Below, piece after piece: positions 14,976-23,339 of a stretch of 35,069 nucleotides of DNA. A program made the translations under genes and the position numbers. Every line of letters starts with the position of its first letter. The stretch's first letter is position 1. Location of the stretch: the NCBI GenBank assembly GCA_021154985.1, contig JAJNQE010000047.1, forward strand, positions 1 through 35,069, read 5' to 3'. Origin of the DNA: Hydrogenophaga sp. (GTDB lineage: Bacteria; Pseudomonadota; Gammaproteobacteria; Burkholderiales; Burkholderiaceae_C). The notes beneath the pieces were generated by a model that was not told where the DNA came from, made no database searches, and saw nothing but the letters and a program-made list of their open reading frames with translations.

Positions 14976-16271
14976 ATGACCACCCTGCCCGGCCAGCCTC
15001 CCTTGAATCTGCCCCCCTTCATTTCCTACCAGGCGGGCGATCTCATGATGGAGGGTGTGTCGCTCAAGGCCTTGGCCATGCAACACGGCACGCCGCTCTT
15101 CGTTTACAGCCGCGCCGCCATGCTGCAGGCGCTGGCCGCCTACCAGCGCGGGCTGGCCGGGCGCTCGCACCAGATCTGCTACGCCATGAAGGCCAACTCC
15201 ACGCTGGGCATCCTGCAGACGCTGGTGCGCGCCGGTTGTGGGCTGGACATCGTTTCGGGCGGGGAGCTCGAACGCGCCCTGGCGGCGGGCGTCGCGCCCG
15301 ACAAGGTGATCTTCTCCGGCGTGGGCAAAACGCGCACCGAGATGAAGCGTGCGCTGGAGGTGGGCATCGGCTGCTTCAACGTGGAGAGCCGCGCCGAACT
15401 CGATGTGCTGGACGAGGTGGCGCGCAGCATGGGGCAACGCGCGCCGGTGAGCGTGCGCGTGAACCCCAACGTGGACGCGCAGACCCACCCCTACATTTCC
15501 ACCGGCCTCAAGGGCAACAAGTTCGGCATCGCCCACGAAGACGTGGTGGCCACGTACCGGCATGCGGCGGCCTGCGCGGGCTTGCGCGTGGTCGGTATCG
15601 ACTGCCACATCGGCTCGCAGATCACGCAGACCGGGCCCTACCTCGACGCCATGGACCGCGTGATCGACCTGGTGCAGAGCATCGAGGCCGCGGGTGTGCC
15701 CATCGAACACATCGACTTCGGCGGTGGCCTGGGCATTGACTACCACGGCGACACGCCGCCCCAGGCCGATGCGCTGTGGCAGCAACTGCTGCAGCGCCTT
15801 GACGCACGCTGCTTTGGCGACCGCAAGATCTTCATCGAGCCCGGGCGTTCGCTGGTGGGCAACGCAGGCGTGTGCCTCACCGAGGTGCTGTACCAGAAGC
15901 CCGGCGAGCAAAAAAACTTCCTGATCGTAGACGCGGCCATGAACGACCTGCCGCGCCCCGCCATGTACCAGGCGTTTCACCGCATCGTGGAGGTCACGCC
16001 CCGTGCAGACGCACCGGTCACCTGGGACGTGGTGGGTCCGGTGTGCGAAAGCGGTGACTGGCTGGGCCGCGACCGCTCTCTGGCCGCGCAAGCGGGCGAT
16101 GTGCTCGCCGTTCTGTCTGCTGGGGCGTATTGCATGAGCATGGCGAGCAACTACAACACACGGGGCCGCGCAGCCGAGGTGCTGGTGGACGGAGGCACCG
16201 CCACCCTCATCCGGGCGCGCGAGTCGGCAGCCGATCAGTTGCGCCTGGAGAGCTCGCTGCCCCTGGCCTGA
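14976..16271 (+). CDS. lysA: Diaminopimelate decarboxylase
   Basis: The last step of lysine synthesis, a PLP enzyme that decarboxylates meso-diaminopimelate. Lys72 in CYAMKANSTLG should form the Schiff base with PLP; HIGSQI and DFGGGLGIDY hold the phosphate, EPGRSLVGNAG is conserved, and GPVCESGDWL carries the catalytic Cys of the second subunit. The chosen ATG at 14976 gives 431 residues (MTTLPGQPPL); another ATG at 14967 adds three. Upstream Shine-Dalgarno sequence is weak. It lies 61 nt after lptM and ends 9 bp from the convergent msrQ. Confidence 0.96.
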   Translation: MTTLPGQPPLNLPPFISYQAGDLMMEGVSLKALAMQHGTPLFVYSRAAMLQALAAYQRGLAGRSHQICYAMKANSTLGILQTLVRAGCGLDIVSGGELERALAAGVAPDKVIFSGVGKTRTEMKRALEVGIGCFNVESRAELDVLDEVARSMGQRAPVSVRVNPNVDAQTHPYISTGLKGNKFGIAHEDVVATYRHAAACAGLRVVGIDCHIGSQITQTGPYLDAMDRVIDLVQSIEAAGVPIEHIDFGGGLGIDYHGDTPPQADALWQQLLQRLDARCFGDRKIFIEPGRSLVGNAGVCLTEVLYQKPGEQKNFLIVDAAMNDLPRPAMYQAFHRIVEVTPRADAPVTWDVVGPVCESGDWLGRDRSLAAQAGDVLAVLSAGAYCMSMASNYNTRGRAAEVLVDGGTATLIRARESAADQLRLESSLPLA

Positions 16272-16280
16272 AATCTGCCC

Positions 16281-16946
16281 TCAAGCGGCGCGCGGTTTTG
16301 AAAGCCGCCGCCAGAGGCGCCATCCCAACAATGCGGCAAACAGTGCCGCGTACACCGCCACCTCGGCGAAGTCGTTCTTGCCGCTGCGCATCCAGAAGAA
16401 ATGCAGCACGGCCAGACCGGCGATGGCGTACACGGCGCGGTGCAGCAACTGCCAGCGCCGGGCACCCATGAACTTGATGGCGCGGTTGAACGACGTGGCC
16501 GCCAGCGCCAGCAAGAGCACCCAGCCCAAAAATCCGACCAATATGAACGGGCGCTTGATCACATCGTCCACGATGCACGGCACGCTGAACCCCATGTCGA
16601 ACCAGGCGTAGGCCAGCAGGTGCAGGCAGGCGTAGAAAAACACGAACAAACCCACCATGCGCCGCAGCCGCGCCAGTGCCACCCAACCGGTCAGGGTACG
16701 CAGCGGCGTGATGGCCAGCACCAGCACCAGGAACCGGATGGTCCAGTCGCCCAGCGAACGGATCAGCGCCTCGGCCGGGTTGGCGCCGAGCTGGTTGGCA
16801 AACGCCGCCCAGAACAGCCAGGCAAACGGCAGCAATGCGAGCACGAACCCCATGGGCTTGGCCGCGCGGTGACCGATCCAGCGGTTGATGCGCGAACCTG
16901 CAGGGCGCGATCCGGCCGGCAGCCCTGGCGCGCGAATGGCTTCCAT
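16281..16946 (-). CDS. msrQ: Heme-binding membrane subunit MsrQ of the periplasmic methionine sulfoxide reductase
   Basis: A 221-residue b-type cytochrome-like membrane protein with about six helices, which passes electrons from the quinone pool or a flavin reductase to MsrP. Conserved histidines are seen in FYACLHLLAYAW, RRWQLLHRAVY and LAVLHFFW and are candidate heme ligands. The ATG at 16946 overlaps the msrP stop by one base (TGATG), so the two are co-translated. Confidence 0.94.
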   Translation of the reverse strand: MEAIRAPGLPAGSRPAGSRINRWIGHRAAKPMGFVLALLPFAWLFWAAFANQLGANPAEALIRSLGDWTIRFLVLVLAITPLRTLTGWVALARLRRMVGLFVFFYACLHLLAYAWFDMGFSVPCIVDDVIKRPFILVGFLGWVLLLALAATSFNRAIKFMGARRWQLLHRAVYAIAGLAVLHFFWMRSGKNDFAEVAVYAALFAALLGWRLWRRLSKPRAA

Positions 16947-17962
16947 CAGAAGAACTTGCGCAGGTCCATGCCGGCGTACAACTGCCCGACCTGTGGCTCG
17001 TAGCCGTTGAACATTTGCGTCTGGCGGCGCTTGGCAAACAGCCCACCCTCTTCGCCAATGCGGCGTTCGGTGGCCTGGCTCCAGCGCGGATGCGAGACCT
17101 GCGGGTTCACGTTGGAATAAAAGCCGTACTCCATCGGCGCCGCGCGGTTCCAGGCGGTGCGCGGCTCCTTGTCGGTGAAGCGGACCTTCACGATCGACTT
17201 GCCACTCTTGAACCCGTACTTCCAAGGCACCACCAGCCGCACCGGCGCGCCGTTCTGATTGGGCAACACCTCGCCGTACATGCCGAACGCCAGCAAGGTG
17301 AGCGGGTGCATGGCTTCGTCCAGCCGCAGACCTTCCACGTACGGCCACTCCAGCACATTCGAATTCAGACCGGGCATCTGCTTGTTGTCGGCCAGGGTCA
17401 CGAACTCGACGAACTTCGCGCTGCCCTGCGGCTGCACCTGCTTGATAAGTTCGGCCATCGAATAACCGACCCAGGGCACCACCATCGACCAGCCCTCGAC
17501 GCAACGCAGGCGGTAGATGCGTTCTTCCATCGGACTGAGCTTGAGCAGCGCGTCCAGATCGAAGGTGCCCGGTTTGTTCACCAGCCCTTCGACGGCAACA
17601 GTCCACGGACGCGGCTTGAGCGACTTGGCGTACACCGCCGGGTCGGCCTTGTCGGTGCTGAACTCGTAGTAGTTGTTGTAGGTGCTGGCGTCGTTGTAGG
17701 AGGTCAGCTTTTCGACCGTGGTGGCGCCGGGCACGGCAGACGCTCTGCCGGGCAGCGGCAGCAGCTTGCCTGGCCGCGGTGTTGGGCCGGCGGTCTGGGC
17801 CAAAGCCTCTTGTGCCGCCAGCGAAGCCACGCCGCCGCCCACGGCCGCAGCGGTGAACGCGCTGCGCTGCAGCCACTGTCGGCGGTTCTGGTAAGCCGCC
17901 TTGGCCGTGATTTCACTGGGGAACGGGTGGTTGAAGCCGTCTTGGGAAGTGCGGATGAGCAT
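16946..17962 (-). CDS. msrP: Protein-methionine-sulfoxide reductase catalytic subunit MsrP
   Basis: A 338-residue periplasmic molybdopterin enzyme that repairs oxidised methionine in envelope proteins. The Tat signal begins at NRRQWLQRSAF and runs through an Ala/Val-rich core to about residue 55. Cys154 in YRLRCVEGWSMV is the molybdenum ligand of the sulfite-oxidase fold. PVRLVVPWKYGFKSGKSIVK is another conserved block. AGGA stands 7 nt before the ATG at 17962. Secretion in folded form through Tat is expected. Confidence 0.96.
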   Translation of the reverse strand: MLIRTSQDGFNHPFPSEITAKAAYQNRRQWLQRSAFTAAAVGGGVASLAAQEALAQTAGPTPRPGKLLPLPGRASAVPGATTVEKLTSYNDASTYNNYYEFSTDKADPAVYAKSLKPRPWTVAVEGLVNKPGTFDLDALLKLSPMEERIYRLRCVEGWSMVVPWVGYSMAELIKQVQPQGSAKFVEFVTLADNKQMPGLNSNVLEWPYVEGLRLDEAMHPLTLLAFGMYGEVLPNQNGAPVRLVVPWKYGFKSGKSIVKVRFTDKEPRTAWNRAAPMEYGFYSNVNPQVSHPRWSQATERRIGEEGGLFAKRRQTQMFNGYEPQVGQLYAGMDLRKFF

Positions 17963-18054
17963 GGGGCTGTCCTGATCTGAGCAACGCCCCGCGCAGAAGA
18001 TGCCGCGCAGGACTTGCCGTGGGTCGTCGGACAGCCACGATTCTTACAAAGTTC

Positions 18055-18080
18055 CGGGCCGGGCCGCGTGGGCCCGCCCG
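18055..18080 (-). terminator. Probable terminator after ccsB
   Basis: A very GC-rich hairpin: CGGGCC (18060-18065) pairs with GGCCCG (18071-18076), extended by CGGG (18055-18058) with CCCG (18077-18080) around one bulged base. On the minus strand it is followed by AACTTTGT, a weak U tract. It lies 20 nt beyond the ccsB stop. Confidence 0.5.
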
Positions 18081-18099
18081 CTTGACCCCGCCGCGAGGA

Positions 18100-19467
18100 T
18101 CAGAGTTCGCCGTAGCTGTGCAGGCCCGACAGGAACATGTTCACGCCCAGGAAGGCGAAGGTTGTGACCGCCAGACCCACCAGCGCCCACCAGGCCGCCA
18201 CGGTGCCGCGCAGGCCCTTCATGAGGCGCATGTGCAGCCAGGCCGCGTAATTCAACCAGACGATCAGCGCCCAGGTTTCCTTCGGGTCCCAGCTCCAGTA
18301 ACCGCCCCAGGCTTCGGCTGCCCACAGCGCGCCGAGCACGGTGGCGATGGTGAAGAAGGCAAAGCCCACGGCAATGGCCTTGTACATCACGTCGTCCAGC
18401 ACCTCGAAGCTGGGCAGGCGCTCGGCAATGCGTTTGCGACCCAGCATGATCGCGCCCACGATGAGCACCGACACGCCGAAATACACGAACCAGTAGCTGC
18501 CCCCCTTTTCGGCCGCCGACTGGCGGAACACGATGGGCTCCAGGCAAAGCACCAGGCCCAGGATCCACAGCGGCGCGAGCTTGTACCAGCGGGTCTCGTT
18601 CGCGCTCTGCTTGATGAGGTAGGCAAACGCCAGCATGGCCGCGATGGCGAAGGTGCCGTAGCCGATGAAGTTGGCGGGCACATGCAGCTTCATCCACCAG
18701 CTCTGCAGCGCGGGCACCAGCGGCTGGATTTCATGCGCTTCGCGGATCACGGTGTACCAGAGCAGAAAGCCCACCGCCGCGCTCACCACCAGCATCACGA
18801 ACGCGCCCATGCGGCGGGTCTTGTACTGGTCTTCGTAGTACAGGTAGAAGGCCGCCGTCATCCAGCAGAACAGCACGAACACTTCGTACAGGTTGCTCAC
18901 CGGAATGTGGCCGATGTCGGGGCCGATCTGGTGGCTCTCGTACCAGCGCACCATGGTGCCGATGAGCGCCAGCGTCACGGCCACCCAAGCCAAGCGCGAA
19001 CCCAGCAGTTCGAAGGTGTCGCCCGCACGGGTGAACATGCCGACCCAGTAAAACGCCGTGCTCATGAAGAACAGAACGCTCATCCACAAGATGGCCGACT
19101 GGCTGGAGATGAAATACTTCAGCATGAACACCTGATCGGCGCGCGCCAGATCGGCGCCGCCCGCAGGCGTCTGATAGAGCCAGATCGCCAGCAGGGCAAA
19201 CGCGGCCACGACCACCGACAAGGCACCCAGCGGACGCCAGAACCAGGCCAGCCAGATCAGGGACGGCGCCGTGCCCACCAGGATGGCCTTCTCATACCCG
19301 TCCATGGCCGAGCCGTACAGCGCAAAGGCGATGGCCGTGCCAGCCAGCACCAGGGCGGCAAAGAGCCAGTCCCAGACATTGCGGCGCGCAAAGTAGCCCG
19401 GTTCCAGGCCTTGGCCTCCCCGGTCCTTTTTCAGTTCGATGGTCTGGTTCGCGGTGGCGGTATTCAT
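18100..19467 (-). CDS. ccsB: Cytochrome c biogenesis protein CcsB/ResC (System II heme handling)
   Basis: A 455-residue polytopic membrane protein of the CcsA/ResC family, which moves heme across the membrane and attaches it to apocytochromes together with ResB. The tryptophan-rich WWD motif is AAEAWGGYWSWDPKETWAL near the C-terminus; conserved histidines occur in MKLHVPANFIGYG and elsewhere. The hydrophobic profile suggests eight or more helices. The ATG at 19467 overlaps the resB stop (ATGA). The first 30 residues are hydrophilic and cytoplasmic. Confidence 0.94.
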   Translation of the reverse strand: MNTATANQTIELKKDRGGQGLEPGYFARRNVWDWLFAALVLAGTAIAFALYGSAMDGYEKAILVGTAPSLIWLAWFWRPLGALSVVVAAFALLAIWLYQTPAGGADLARADQVFMLKYFISSQSAILWMSVLFFMSTAFYWVGMFTRAGDTFELLGSRLAWVAVTLALIGTMVRWYESHQIGPDIGHIPVSNLYEVFVLFCWMTAAFYLYYEDQYKTRRMGAFVMLVVSAAVGFLLWYTVIREAHEIQPLVPALQSWWMKLHVPANFIGYGTFAIAAMLAFAYLIKQSANETRWYKLAPLWILGLVLCLEPIVFRQSAAEKGGSYWFVYFGVSVLIVGAIMLGRKRIAERLPSFEVLDDVMYKAIAVGFAFFTIATVLGALWAAEAWGGYWSWDPKETWALIVWLNYAAWLHMRLMKGLRGTVAAWWALVGLAVTTFAFLGVNMFLSGLHSYGEL

Positions 19468-21614
19468 GCTGGCACCTTCAACAACTGGGTCTTCAAAAGT
19501 TCAAATTCGCGGTCAGCTTCCATCGTCTTGCGGTTCGACGACAAGGCCATGGTGGCCGTGGACGACTGTTCGCTCGAGGGCGCGAGCCACACCCACAAAC
19601 GGCGCTCGCGCACATACAGCATGGCAAACACGCCCACGATCAGCAACAGGCAGCCGAGATAGACGATGCTCTGGCCCGGCGCCCGCGCCACCTGGAACAC
19701 ACTGGCCTGCACGTGCGTGAAGTCCTTGAGCTGGAAGGTCATGGGCGCGGGATAGAAGAAGGTGTCGCTCAGGCTGATCACGGCCTGCGTCATGAACTGC
19801 TGCGTGGCGTCGTTGCGCTCCAGCGGCGGCAGACTGGCGCGCTCGCGGCTCACCTGCAACAACTCGAACAGCGTGCCGTTCAAGATGCGCACCAGCACCT
19901 CGCTGGCGCGTTCGCGCTCGGCCTGAGGCACGTTGTTTTCCAGAAACGTCGACACCGCTTGCAAACCGCCCTGCACAGGTGCTTTGCTGCTCGTGCCACT
20001 CGCCACCGGCGTGAGTTGCACTGAGGGTTCTGCGCCGGCGAACAACGCAAGTGCGCGCGTGGCCGAGGCCACCAGGGCTTCGGCCAGTTCCGGACGGCCG
20101 TCTTCCACCGCCGACACCGCGTAACGGCGCACCGCAAGCTCGCGCATCTGCGGATCGTCGAGCGCAGCGCGCAAGCGCACAAAGCCGTCCATGCTGTCGT
20201 TCTCGTCCACCGGAATGCGCAGGTAGCGGAACGGCTCGGAAGGCACTTCGCGCAGACCCAACAGGTACATGCGCGCACCTTCGATCTCCATCGGCAGCAT
20301 GTAGTTGTGGTACTCCACCGCCTGGCCAGCCGCGTCGCGCAGCTTGTAGGTGATGCTCGGTCCCACGTTGCGCAGCGTTTTTTCGGTGACGGTCTTGTGG
20401 CCACTGCCCAGGCGGCTTTCGATCGAACTGCGCAAGTCGACCTTGCGCACGTCCACACCACTGGCCGGGTTCACACCGGCGAAGTTTTCCACGTTGATCG
20501 TGCGCAACCCGGTGTATTCCAGAACCAGTTTGTCGTCGCCATTGCTCAGGGCGCTGGAGCTGCCGATGGTGCCTTCGATTTCGAAGGGGCGCGTGGGCCG
20601 GTTCAGCGGCACGGCCTGCAGCTTCACGCGCGAACCGCCGTCATCAAAGCTGGATTGGTAGATGTTGATGCCGCGGTGGCTGGCCGGGTGGTTCACCTCG
20701 ACGCGTGCCTCTTTCTTCTCGCCCGTCTCGAAGTCGGTGATCACGATGTCGCTGGCAAACAGCTTGGGCATGCCGGTTTCGTAGTACTCGACGATGAACT
20801 TCTTGAGCTCGACCGAGAAAGGCAGGTCTTGCAGCAACACACCGGTCGGCTGGGCCAGGATGGCCGTGCTGGCGGTCGTGCCCTCGGTCACCAGCAGGTT
20901 GGCGCGGAAGGTCGGGTTGCTGGAAGAGAGCCGGTGCTGCGCGGGCACATCGGCGATCAGGCCACCGCCGGTGAACGCCGATTTGCCGTTGAACCAGGTT
21001 TGCGCTCGCACCATGAGGTCGCCGTCGAGCAGGCCCCCGATGCACACCAGCACGATGGCGCTGTGCGCTGCGATGTAGCCGATCTTGTTCGCCGCACCGG
21101 TCTTGGCCGCCACCATCCAGCCCTGGCCTTGCGGCGTGTCACGCGACTGCAGCTTGACCTTCCAGCCCGAGCCCAGCAGCGTCTGGCCGATGCGGTTGGC
21201 TGCGGCCTGCGGCGTTTCCACCAGCGTGCTCTCGGCGCGGTGCGGAAAAGCCTTCAGGCTTTGCTCGCGGATGTTTTCCTTGTAGACCTTGAAGTCGGCC
21301 AGGATCTTGGGCGTGTTGCGGGCGATGCACAGGCTGGTGCTGATCACCAGAAAGGCCAGGATCAGCAGAAACCACCAGGCGCTGTAGACCGAGAACAGGT
21401 TGGCGCTGGCAAAGACATCGGCCCAGAAGGGCCCGAACTGGTTGACGTAGTTGTTGAACGGCTCGTGCTGCTTGACCACGGTACCGATCACCGAGGCGAT
21501 GCAGATGACGGTGAGCAACGAGATGGAGAACCGCATCGACGACAACAACTCCACCGTCTCGCTGACGATGCGAGAGCCGGTTCTGATGTGCAGGCCTTGG
21601 GTGGAGACGGTCAT
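19464..21614 (-). CDS. resB: Cytochrome c biogenesis protein ResB
   Basis: A 716-residue partner of CcsB/ResC in System II cytochrome c maturation. Three N-terminal membrane segments (about residues 25-45, 75-100, 185-205), a large periplasmic domain with NHPASHRGINIYQSSFDDGG, and a last helix (VYLGCLLLIVGVFAMLYV) followed by the VRERRLWVWL motif fit the ResB family. The ATG at 21614 was chosen; an intrinsic terminator stands only 25 nt upstream of it. The gene overlaps ccsB by 4 nt and lies downstream of a cytochrome c4 gene, one of its probable clients. Confidence 0.95.
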   Translation of the reverse strand: MTVSTQGLHIRTGSRIVSETVELLSSMRFSISLLTVICIASVIGTVVKQHEPFNNYVNQFGPFWADVFASANLFSVYSAWWFLLILAFLVISTSLCIARNTPKILADFKVYKENIREQSLKAFPHRAESTLVETPQAAANRIGQTLLGSGWKVKLQSRDTPQGQGWMVAAKTGAANKIGYIAAHSAIVLVCIGGLLDGDLMVRAQTWFNGKSAFTGGGLIADVPAQHRLSSSNPTFRANLLVTEGTTASTAILAQPTGVLLQDLPFSVELKKFIVEYYETGMPKLFASDIVITDFETGEKKEARVEVNHPASHRGINIYQSSFDDGGSRVKLQAVPLNRPTRPFEIEGTIGSSSALSNGDDKLVLEYTGLRTINVENFAGVNPASGVDVRKVDLRSSIESRLGSGHKTVTEKTLRNVGPSITYKLRDAAGQAVEYHNYMLPMEIEGARMYLLGLREVPSEPFRYLRIPVDENDSMDGFVRLRAALDDPQMRELAVRRYAVSAVEDGRPELAEALVASATRALALFAGAEPSVQLTPVASGTSSKAPVQGGLQAVSTFLENNVPQAERERASEVLVRILNGTLFELLQVSRERASLPPLERNDATQQFMTQAVISLSDTFFYPAPMTFQLKDFTHVQASVFQVARAPGQSIVYLGCLLLIVGVFAMLYVRERRLWVWLAPSSEQSSTATMALSSNRKTMEADREFELLKTQLLKVPA

Positions 21615-21638
21615 GGAGCAGTGGGGAAACGGTTCAAC

Positions 21639-21674
21639 AAAAAGGGCGGTTCCGGTGATCCCGGAACGCGCCCT
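21639..21674 (-). terminator. Intrinsic terminator after cytochrome c4, inside the resB leader
   Basis: On the minus strand AGGGCGC-GTTCCGG pairs with CCGGAAC-CGCCCT around a short loop with one irregularity, and TTTTTGTTG follows immediately. It would stop transcripts coming from the cytochrome gene 25 nt before the resB ATG. No promoter can fit between the hairpin and resB. Confidence 0.75.
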
Positions 21675-21796
21675 CTTGTGATGTTGTTTTTTGCTGGCGG
21701 TTCACCGCCGGGAGGCAATTAACGCATTGTGCCGCTGAATATTAATGATCGCTTATATCCCAGCAAGCCACCCAGGGCAAATGCCCCGGGAACCGG

Positions 21797-22411
21797 TCAG
21801 CGCAGACCGGCGATGTAGTCGGATACCGCCTTGATTTCGCGGTCGTTCATCTTGGCGGCCACACCCGTCATCTGGGCGTTGTTGGCGCGTGTGCCGTCTC
21901 GGAAATGCCTGAGCTGGGTCGCGGTGTACTCGGCGTGCTGGCCAGACAGACGCGGATACTGGGCCGGGATGCCGGCACCGTTGGGGCTGTGGCAGCCGGC
22001 GCAGGCGGCGATCTGGCGGTCGGCAATGCCGCCGCGGTAAATGCGCTCGCCCAGGCTCACCAGGTCTTTGTCGGTGGCAGCGCCGGGCGTGGCCTTTTGG
22101 GAGGCGAGCCAGAAGCCGATGTTGCGCATGTCGTCGTCGGACAGTGCCGCCGAGAAGCCCGCCATGATGGCGTTGGCGCGCTTGCCGGACTTGAATTCGT
22201 GCAACTGCTTGATCAGGTACTCGGGATGCTGCTGCGCCAGTTTGGGGTTTGCGGGGGTGCTGGAGTTGCCGTCGGCCGCATGGCAAGCCACACAGGCCTG
22301 GCTGTACAACGCGGCGCCTTTGGCCAGATCGGGCTTGACCGACTGCGCCTGAACACTGAACGACAAAGCCACAGCGGCGGCGGCGCAAAGAAGGGAAACA
22401 GGCAATTTCAT
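21797..22411 (-). CDS. Diheme cytochrome c4-type protein
   Basis: A 204-residue periplasmic cytochrome with two c-type heme motifs, CVACH (residues 40-44) and CAGCH (137-141), in two homologous halves. Candidate axial methionines are in AIMAGFSAAL and AQMTGVAAKM. A signal peptide ends near VQA-Q at residue 22. The ATG at 22411 was chosen because it begins the signal peptide; longer frames upstream are not credible. Cytochrome c4 carries electrons to terminal oxidases. Its position before resB-ccsB matches its need for heme attachment. Confidence 0.94.
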   Translation of the reverse strand: MKLPVSLLCAAAAVALSFSVQAQSVKPDLAKGAALYSQACVACHAADGNSSTPANPKLAQQHPEYLIKQLHEFKSGKRANAIMAGFSAALSDDDMRNIGFWLASQKATPGAATDKDLVSLGERIYRGGIADRQIAACAGCHSPNGAGIPAQYPRLSGQHAEYTATQLRHFRDGTRANNAQMTGVAAKMNDREIKAVSDYIAGLR

Positions 22412-22482
22412 GACGGGACGGGCGTCGCAAACGACGTGTTCGGGTTGAAGAATTTCGCGATCTGCCGGGTTACAGCCATTCG

Positions 22483-22492
22483 ATTTTACAAT
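22483..22492. promoter_or_regulatory. Overlapping divergent -10-like boxes between cytochrome c4 and yihA
   Basis: The 10-bp stretch ATTTTACAAT holds TACAAT on the plus strand (22487-22492) and TAAAAT on the minus strand (22483-22488). They could serve yihA and the cytochrome gene respectively, and would then compete for polymerase. No good -35 boxes are visible. With the plus-strand site the first transcribed base would be near 22499, which favours the yihA ATG at 22515. Confidence 0.35.
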
Positions 22493-22514
22493 GCCCTCTC
22501 GGGAAACCCCCCCA

Positions 22515-23309
22515 ATGACCCAGAACCACACTCCAGCCTCCCCCCCTGCCTTCCCGTCCGCGGACGCCAAGCCTCTCCAAGCCCGGACACCCCACGCTGG
22601 AAAACCCACCGATCCGCAGCACCCCGACGTCAAGATCGCGCACGGCTGGTTGCACACCGCCCGTTTCCTCACCACCGCGCCGCAGCTCGAACACCTGCCC
22701 CCGCTCAACGTGCCCGAGGTGGCCTTTGTGGGCCGCTCCAACGCCGGCAAGTCCACCTGCATCAACACCCTGACGCAGCAAAAGCGCCTGGCGTTTGCCT
22801 CCAAGACGCCCGGGCGCACCCAGAGCATCAACCTGTTCTCGCTGGGCAAACAGGGCGTGACCGATGCCGTGCTGGCGGATCTGCCGGGCTATGGTTACGC
22901 CGCCGTGCCGCGCGAGGCCAAGCTGCGCTGGCAGCGCGTCATGGGCAACTACTTGCTCACGCGCGAAAACCTCAAGGGCGTGGTGCTGCTGATCGATCCG
23001 CGCCTGGGCCTCACCGAACTCGACGACATCCTGCTCGAAGTGATCCGCCCGCGCGTGCAGGAAGGGCTGAAGTTCCTGGTGCTGCTCACCAAGTCCGACA
23101 AGCTCAACCACGCCGAAGCGCAAAAGGCGCTGTCGATTGCGCGACTGCAGTCGGGCGGCGGCGAGGCGAGACTCTTCTCGGCCTTGAAGAAAAAAGGGCT
23201 GGACGAAGTGGCCCAGATGCTCTGGCGCTGGACACACGAGGACGGCCCCGCCACCGCCGCGCCGGCCCCGACCGAAGAACCCGACGACGAGCCGCCCGCC
23301 CTCGACTGA
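22515..23309 (+). CDS. yihA: Ribosome biogenesis GTP-binding protein YihA/EngB
   Basis: A 264-residue TRAFAC-class GTPase required for assembly of the large ribosomal subunit. G1 is GRSNAGKST (from residue 73), the switch region is KTPGRTQSIN, G3 is DLPGYGYA, G4 is TKSD and G5 is SALKKKG. The core is preceded by a Pro/Ala-rich N-terminal extension of about 45 residues and followed by an acidic Pro/Ala-rich tail. The ATG at 22515 was chosen over one at 22491 because the latter overlaps a -10-like hexamer. Confidence 0.95.
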   Translation: MTQNHTPASPPAFPSADAKPLQARTPHAGKPTDPQHPDVKIAHGWLHTARFLTTAPQLEHLPPLNVPEVAFVGRSNAGKSTCINTLTQQKRLAFASKTPGRTQSINLFSLGKQGVTDAVLADLPGYGYAAVPREAKLRWQRVMGNYLLTRENLKGVVLLIDPRLGLTELDDILLEVIRPRVQEGLKFLVLLTKSDKLNHAEAQKALSIARLQSGGGEARLFSALKKKGLDEVAQMLWRWTHEDGPATAAPAPTEEPDDEPPALD

Positions 23310-23315
23310 GCGAGC

Positions 23316-23338
23316 GCGGGCTCACAGCGAGAGCCCGC
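23316..23338 (+). other. Stem-loop immediately before the hydrolase start codon
   Basis: GCGGGCTC (23316-23323) and GAGCCCGC (23331-23338) form an 8-bp perfect stem with a 7-nt loop, ending one base before the ATG at 23340. It has no U tract, so it does not look like a terminator. It fills most of the 30-bp gap between yihA and the hydrolase and would cover the place where a ribosome binding site should be. Confidence 0.6.
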
Positions 23339-23339
23339 C

